From Firmicutes bacterium UBA7523 (GTDB taxonomy: Bacteria > Bacillota > Dethiobacteria > Dethiobacterales > Dethiobacteraceae), in the NCBI GenBank assembly GCA_002479415.1, contig DLMZ01000019.1, positions 1-10,071 of the forward strand: a stretch of DNA of 10,071 nucleotides, written 5' to 3'. Position numbers and translations under genes: made by a program. This document shows, in pieces, positions 7,168 through 10,071 of the stretch. Each line of letters starts with the position of its first letter. The first letter of the stretch is position 1. The notes under the pieces were generated by a model. The model was not told the origin of the DNA. It was given only the letters and a program-made list of their open reading frames with translations, and made no database searches.

Positions 7168-7242
7168 AAATCCTGCAACAAACTAAAAAAAATATGGTAA
7201 CAAAGGTAGCAACGCTTAACATAATGTCGGCGGGATACACAA

Positions 7243-7278
7243 AATTAAAACCCCAGCACATCGCCTGGGGTTTTAATT
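7243..7278 (-). terminator. Strong bidirectional intrinsic terminator after the FlgN-like gene
   Basis: A perfect 14-bp stem (7243-7256 with 7265-7278) encloses an 8-base loop. The C/G-rich core is flanked by A and T tracts, so U-runs follow it on either strand (TTTTAATTTT leftward). It lies 49 bases beyond the stop codon of the leftward FlgN-like gene and should end that transcript before the flgB leader. This insulates the sigma-28 unit from the riboswitch-controlled operon. Confidence 0.9.
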
Positions 7279-7327
7279 GCAGAAACTTTTCGCCATATCT
7301 CATCGAAATAATACCTATCGTTGCAAC

Positions 7328-7714
7328 TTAAAACATTCTTTCCCTCATAACAGCAACCCCTTGTTCTTTTTGGGCCTTAATCTCAGAGACAGTATTCTTT
7401 AGCTCACTTAAAGCCCTTTCCAAAGCTATATATGCTTGTGGGCTGACTACACAAGCCAGTTGATCCATGGCTAATAATTGAACAGGCATAGATTCCATAA
7501 GAAGTTCTTTTGTTAAGGATAAATCCTTTTTTGCATCACTAATTTGCCTAAACAACTCGCGCTCCTGACGCAACAGTTCCGCCAGAGCAAGCTTATCCCC
7601 TTCTTGCAATGATTTATTTTCTGCCATTGTTAGCTCGCTTATATGGCGAAAAAGCTCATTTTGCCGCCTATACAACGATATAATAACTTTCAACAATTCT
7701 ATGCTTCTGTTCAT
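7328..7714 (-). CDS. FlgN-like flagellar coiled-coil protein (putative export chaperone)
   Basis: This 128-residue, cysteine-poor, wholly helical protein has the FlgN-style pattern of a leucine-rich helix followed by a short turn and an L-L-R-Q-E-R-E-L-F-R-Q-I segment near residues 48-58. FlgN-family proteins chaperone the hook-filament junction proteins FlgK and FlgL. A second and more typical flgN lies at 9194-9643, so this copy may serve another client or be a FliT-like or regulatory variant; the sequence does not decide this. I prefer ATG at 7714, which has GGGAG eight bases upstream, over GTG at 7729. It follows the flaG-like gene by 24 bases and shares its sigma-28 promoter. A strong terminator follows it. 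Confidence 0.65.
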   Translation of the reverse strand: MNRSIELLKVIISLYRRQNELFRHISELTMAENKSLQEGDKLALAELLRQERELFRQISDAKKDLSLTKELLMESMPVQLLAMDQLACVVSPQAYIALERALSELKNTVSEIKAQKEQGVAVMRERMF

Positions 7715-7738
7715 TTGTTTCACTCCCACACATACAGC

Positions 7739-8101
7739 TTACTGCACGCTATCTACTATTACCCCAACCAAGTTGTCAATCTCTGCCAACATCCCTGCAG
7801 CCTTTTCTGAAGAGATCTCGCTTAAAACCCTATTAGTTGCTTTATCAATAACCAGCACCATAGCGGGCTCACCTTCCCCAACCTTAAAAAACAGGGAAAT
7901 ATTAAGCTCGGTTACAGCTTTATTCAGCCTATTAACGAATAATTGAAGGTCATGGATCTCGAGCTTTTCTTGTTTCTTTTTTCTTCCCCTACGCTCTTGC
8001 TCACTGTAAATAAGCGTTTGCTTTGTCTCCTGCACTGATTTCTTGCTAACCTTCTCTTGAATTCTGTTCATCACTACGGGGTCGACACCTTGGATTTTCA
8101 T
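7739..8101 (-). CDS. FlaG family protein, divergent paralog
   Basis: This 120-residue protein has the FlaG-type C-terminal half: V-N-R-L-N-K-A-V, then L-N-I-S-L-F-F-K-V (66-74), V-L-V-I-D-K-A-T-N-R-V-L (82-93) and a final amphipathic helix. FlaG proteins are linked to filament assembly or length. Where most FlaG proteins, including the one at 8287-8652, have I-P-P-E, this one has I-S-S-E (96-99). Its N-terminal half carries an unusual basic stretch (E-R-R-G-R-K-K-K, 36-43). ATG at 8101 has GGGGG seven bases upstream. It is the first gene of a leftward unit with the FlgN-like gene and faces flaG across a 185-base divergent promoter region. Confidence 0.85.
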   Translation of the reverse strand: MKIQGVDPVVMNRIQEKVSKKSVQETKQTLIYSEQERRGRKKKQEKLEIHDLQLFVNRLNKAVTELNISLFFKVGEGEPAMVLVIDKATNRVLSEISSEKAAGMLAEIDNLVGVIVDSVQ

Positions 8102-8156
8102 AAATATTCCCCCGCTATCTTCGCTTTGATTCCAACATATACTCCTACATTTATCT

Positions 8157-8183
8157 ATATCGGCAGATAATTATATAACTTAA
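8157..8183 (-). promoter_or_regulatory. Sigma-28 (SigD/FliA) promoter, leftward
   Basis: On the minus strand GCCGATAT (8164-8157) is an exact match to the sigma-28 -10 element. A -35-like TTAA (8183-8180) lies 15 bases upstream, where the consensus is TAAA. It is about 56 bases ahead of the divergent flaG paralog. The exact -10 in a flagellar locus makes the call good despite the imperfect -35. Confidence 0.75.
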
Positions 8184-8203
8184 GGACTTTTATGCAAATC
8201 AGC

Positions 8204-8230
8204 TAAAGTTTTTTATACCCAAGCCGAAAT
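8204..8230 (+). promoter_or_regulatory. Sigma-28 (SigD/FliA) promoter for flaG-fliS
   Basis: TAAA (8204-8207), a 15-base spacer and GCCGAAAT (8223-8230) match the sigma-28 pattern with one mismatch in the -10. It lies 56 bases before the flaG start codon. Its -35 is only about 20 bases from that of the leftward promoter, giving a compact back-to-back arrangement. Confidence 0.85.
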
Positions 8231-8286
8231 ATAAATACAGAGACAATTGAATTGCTCTGCAAACTATAGCAAAGGAGTCGAACGGC

Positions 8287-8652
8287 ATGAAGACGTCCCC
8301 CGCCTCTTCCTCAACGATGCGGGATGAGCAATTAGCCCGCCAACATCAACTTGTTTCATCAGGAGCCGAGCTAAAAAACAAAGAGGAAGCAATTCGCGGC
8401 AAAGCTCCGGCGGAAACATCTGAGTTCACCCCCAGTGATTTAGGAAGCGCCCTGGAACAAATCAATCGCACATCGGAAGCTATGAATATTAGCCTACGCT
8501 TCAAACTCCATGATAAATCGGAGCGAATAATGGTTGAAATTATTGATGTGAAAAAAAATGAAATACTCAAGGAAATCCCGCCGGAGCATGTATTAAACAT
8601 GGTTGCTCAAATCCAGGATATGATTGGACTTATGCTGGATGAAAAACGATAA
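8287..8652 (+). CDS. flaG: Flagellar protein FlaG
   Basis: This 121-residue protein has a Ser/Ala/Lys-rich N-terminus (1-50) and the canonical FlaG domain. The domain shows ALEQINRTSEAMNISLRFKL (55-74), then M-V-E-I-I-D, L-K-E-I-P-P-E (94-100) and the helix H-V-L-N-M-V-A-Q-I-Q-D-M-I-G. FlaG family proteins affect filament length or assembly and usually sit beside fliD and fliS; the molecular role is not well settled. ATG at 8287 has AAAGGAG nine bases upstream. It is followed by fliS after 24 bases and is preceded by a sigma-28 promoter, so it belongs to the late flagellar class. No fliD lies between flaG and fliS, unlike many Firmicutes loci. Confidence 0.93.
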   Translation: MKTSPASSSTMRDEQLARQHQLVSSGAELKNKEEAIRGKAPAETSEFTPSDLGSALEQINRTSEAMNISLRFKLHDKSERIMVEIIDVKKNEILKEIPPEHVLNMVAQIQDMIGLMLDEKR

Positions 8653-8676
8653 ACTCTGAACAAAGGAGTGTCAAGC

Positions 8677-9054
8677 ATGGTTGTCAATCCTCACCAACTG
8701 TACAAGCAAAGCCAAGTTGGAACAGCTTCTCCTGCACAACTGATTCTTTTGCTTTATAATGAGGCTATCAAGTCTGTTAAAATTGCTCGCTTTAGCTTGG
8801 AAGAAAAAAATATGGAAAAGAGCCATACTGCCATCGTTAAAGTACAGGATATAATTTTTGAACTTACGGCTTCTCTTGATCACACTCAAGGTGAAATAGC
8901 AAGTAATTTATACAGCATCTATGATTACATGAACAGCCTTTTAGTCGATGCAAACGTTAAAAAAGATAAAGAGCCTCTGAATCAGGTTGAAAAAATGCTG
9001 GCAGAATTGCGAGACACTTGGCATGCAGCCATTGAGCTTGCCCAGCAAAAATAG
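8677..9054 (+). CDS. fliS: Flagellin export chaperone FliS
   Basis: FliS binds the C-terminus of newly made flagellin in the cytoplasm, prevents premature polymerisation and delivers it to the export gate. The 125-residue helical protein has the family opening P-H-Q-L-Y-K-Q-S-Q-V, then A-S-P-A-Q-L-I-L-L-L-Y-N-E-A-I (17-31), and near the middle L-D-H-T-Q-G-E-I-A-S-N-L-Y-S-I-Y-D-Y-M. All are standard FliS features. ATG at 8677 is chosen because AAAGGAG lies eight bases upstream; an in-frame GTG at 8668 overlaps that site. It shares the flaG sigma-28 promoter and is followed by a strong terminator. Confidence 0.97.
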   Translation: MVVNPHQLYKQSQVGTASPAQLILLLYNEAIKSVKIARFSLEEKNMEKSHTAIVKVQDIIFELTASLDHTQGEIASNLYSIYDYMNSLLVDANVKKDKEPLNQVEKMLAELRDTWHAAIELAQQK

Positions 9055-9070
9055 TAAAATAACTTAATGT

Positions 9071-9114
9071 GACGGCATTCAGATATTTATTAATCTCTAA
9101 TGCCGTCTTTTTTT
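9071..9114 (+). terminator. Intrinsic terminator after fliS
   Basis: A 9-bp perfect stem GACGGCATT / AATGCCGTC (9071-9079 with 9099-9107) is followed by seven T residues (9108-9114). The 19-base loop can form an inner AGAT/ATCT helix. It lies 16 bases past the fliS stop and ends the flaG-fliS unit. Confidence 0.9.
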
Positions 9115-9128
9115 CTTTCTCTTTACCC

Positions 9129-9155
9129 TAAAGGTTTATCCCAAATTGCCGATAG
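9129..9155 (+). promoter_or_regulatory. Sigma-28 (SigD/FliA) promoter for flgN-flgK
   Basis: TAAA (9129-9132), exactly 15 bases, then GCCGATAG (9148-9155) is a nearly perfect sigma-28 promoter. It lies just after the fliS terminator and 39 bases before the flgN GTG, so flgN-flgK form their own late transcription unit. Confidence 0.88.
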
Positions 9156-9193
9156 AAAGAACATAAAGGAAAAGTTTTCGGGAGGCAGATGGC

Positions 9194-9643
9194 GTGAAAC
9201 AATTAATCACAAACCTAGAACAACAAAAAACAATACTACACGAGCTTAGCACCCTCCTGCTTGAAGAAAGGGACGCTATTATCAGCAACGACAGCACATT
9301 ATTAATAGAGTTATTGCAGAATAAAGAAGATTATCAAGCCGCACTTAACGCTTTGGAGCAAAACCGTCTATTACTTTCAGGTGAACAAACTCTAAATCAA
9401 ATAGCAGAATCTGCAGACGAAAAAGACAGAAGACTTCTCCTCTCTCTTGCGGAAGAATTAAAAAACAAGATCCGCGAGCTGCACAGTATAAATGACACAA
9501 ACATGATATTACTAAAGCATAATCTAGCATACTTTAGCCATCTGCGTAAAACACTCGTTCCCGAACAAAGGTTTGCCCCATATGACAAAAAAGGGTATCT
9601 ACGCCAAAGCGCCGACAATATATTAATCAGTAAACTTGCCTAA
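9194..9643 (+). CDS. flgN: Flagellar export chaperone FlgN
   Basis: FlgN is the cytoplasmic chaperone for the hook-filament junction proteins FlgK and FlgL. The 149-residue product is helical, with the FlgN-family N-terminal pattern L-E-Q-Q-K-T-I-L-H-E-L-S-T-L-L-L-E-E-R-D-A-I followed by L-L-Q-N-K-E-D-Y. A C-terminal tail bears Y-D-K-K-G-Y, a feature often seen in FlgN-type proteins. The start is GTG at 9194, with GGAGG eight bases upstream. An ATG four bases earlier opens only a two-codon ORF (ATG GCG TGA) that overlaps the true start. Its neighbour 12 bases downstream is flgK, its expected client. The sequence conservation of FlgN is low, so context carries much of the call. Confidence 0.9.
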   Translation: MKQLITNLEQQKTILHELSTLLLEERDAIISNDSTLLIELLQNKEDYQAALNALEQNRLLLSGEQTLNQIAESADEKDRRLLLSLAEELKNKIRELHSINDTNMILLKHNLAYFSHLRKTLVPEQRFAPYDKKGYLRQSADNILISKLA

Positions 9644-9655
9644 AGGAGGGAGAAC

Positions 9656-10071
9656 ATGTCCACTTTTTCAGGGTTGAACACTTCACGGCTTGGCTTAATG
9701 GCTCAACAAAAAGCATTGGAAGTAACAGCTCACAATGTAGCAAACGCCAACACACCGGGTTACAGCCGACAAATAGCGCATATGACGCCTACCAGCGCCT
9801 TGCCCTACCTGGGCGGCAAAGGGATGATTGGCACCGGCGTAACTGTTGACGATATAAATAGAATACGTGACAGCTTTTTAGACGCACAAATCAGAAAAGA
9901 AATGCAAACTATGGGGCAATGGCAAAGCCGCAACTACTTTCTTGGACAGGTAGAACAAATTTTCATGGAGCCCTCTGAAACCGGGTTTAACACTGTACTA
10001 AGTTCTTTTTTCGACAGTTGGCAACAACTGAGCTTAAGTCCTGAGCTTTCAGGACTTAAGCTCAGTTGTTG
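9656..10071 (+). CDS. flgK: Flagellar hook-associated protein 1 FlgK, N-terminal part (truncated at right edge)
   Basis: FlgK forms the first hook-filament junction zone, secreted through the flagellar export system. About 138 residues are visible. They include F-S-G-L-N-T-S-R-L-G-L at the start, the rod/hook signature AHNVANANTPGYSRQ (25-39), a Gly-rich G-T-G-V segment and F-F-D-S-W-Q-Q-L-S-L-S-P-E, all expected of FlgK. ATG at 9656 follows AAAGGAGGG by about five bases. The last ~8 codons (after S-P-E-L) no longer look like FlgK, because the DNA there is a reverse-complement copy of the preceding bases (10049-10071). The true gene probably continues differently; full FlgK is usually several hundred residues. 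Confidence 0.95.
   Translation, partial: MSTFSGLNTSRLGLMAQQKALEVTAHNVANANTPGYSRQIAHMTPTSALPYLGGKGMIGTGVTVDDINRIRDSFLDAQIRKEMQTMGQWQSRNYFLGQVEQIFMEPSETGFNTVLSSFFDSWQQLSLSPELSGLKLSC
10022..10071. repeat. Perfect 23-bp inverted repeat at the window end (probable fold-back artefact)
   Basis: Bases 10022-10044 and 10049-10071 are exact reverse complements separated by GCTT. The second arm reaches the very last base, so its true length is unknown. It lies inside flgK coding sequence and has no T-run, so it is not a terminator. The encoded peptide departs from FlgK as soon as the second arm begins. Confidence 0.95.

Noticed and set aside
7218..7245. GCCGACAT resembling a sigma-28 -10 on the minus strand, ahead of flgB
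   Set aside because: It has no TAAA at 15-base spacing and overlaps the tail of the upstream terminator, so it is probably chance.
7094..7303. 69-codon minus-strand open frame with a hydrophobic middle
   Set aside because: It runs through the 14-bp terminator, the promoter region and into the conserved riboswitch motif. No ribosome site is visible. The bases are explained by regulatory structure.
10022..10071. Terminator or recombination site in flgK
   Set aside because: There is no T-run, it lies inside a coding region, and the perfect symmetry up to the last base fits a fold-back artefact better.

Overview
This window is a flagellar biosynthesis locus from a Firmicutes-type bacterium. The evidence is the gene order (flgB-flgC-fliE-fliF-fliG-fliH-fliI-fliJ-fliK), strong AGGAGG-type ribosome sites, several GTG and TTG starts, and a c-di-GMP-I riboswitch leader ahead of flgB. 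A spore-forming clostridial or Negativicutes (Sporomusa/Pelosinus-like) host is my guess from protein style; it is not demonstrated.

Bases 1-6961 (minus strand) hold one tightly packed operon, transcribed right to left. It encodes the proximal rod (FlgB, FlgC, FliE), the MS ring (FliF), the rotor protein (FliG), the type III export ATPase complex (FliH, FliI, FliJ) and the start of the hook-length protein FliK, which runs off the left edge. Genes overlap or lie within about 30 bases of each other, so they are probably translationally coupled. The N-terminal half of FliK contains an in-frame tandem array of 27-residue repeats, and the window starts inside it.

Bases 6962-7327 carry no gene. 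They hold the flgB leader: a candidate sigma-A promoter, a well-conserved cyclic-di-GMP-I (GEMM-I) aptamer, and a 12-bp terminator hairpin whose U-run touches the flgB ribosome site. Transcription of the operon is therefore probably decided by c-di-GMP. A separate 14-bp bidirectional terminator (7243-7278) insulates this leader from the genes upstream.

Bases 7328-9655 hold late flagellar genes arranged around a divergent promoter region. Leftward are a divergent FlaG paralog and a small FlgN-like coiled-coil protein. Rightward are a canonical FlaG and the flagellin chaperone FliS, followed by a terminator, then FlgN and the 5' part of FlgK. Three promoters match the flagellar sigma-28 (SigD/FliA) pattern TAAA-N15-GCCGATAT: one each ahead of the leftward unit, the flaG-fliS unit and the flgN-flgK unit. 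This suggests two regulatory tiers: c-di-GMP-gated early basal-body genes and sigma-28-driven late genes.

The right edge is suspicious. The last 50 bases are a perfect 23-bp inverted repeat with a 4-base loop, in the middle of flgK, exactly where the protein stops resembling FlgK. This looks like a fold-back assembly or library artefact at a contig end.
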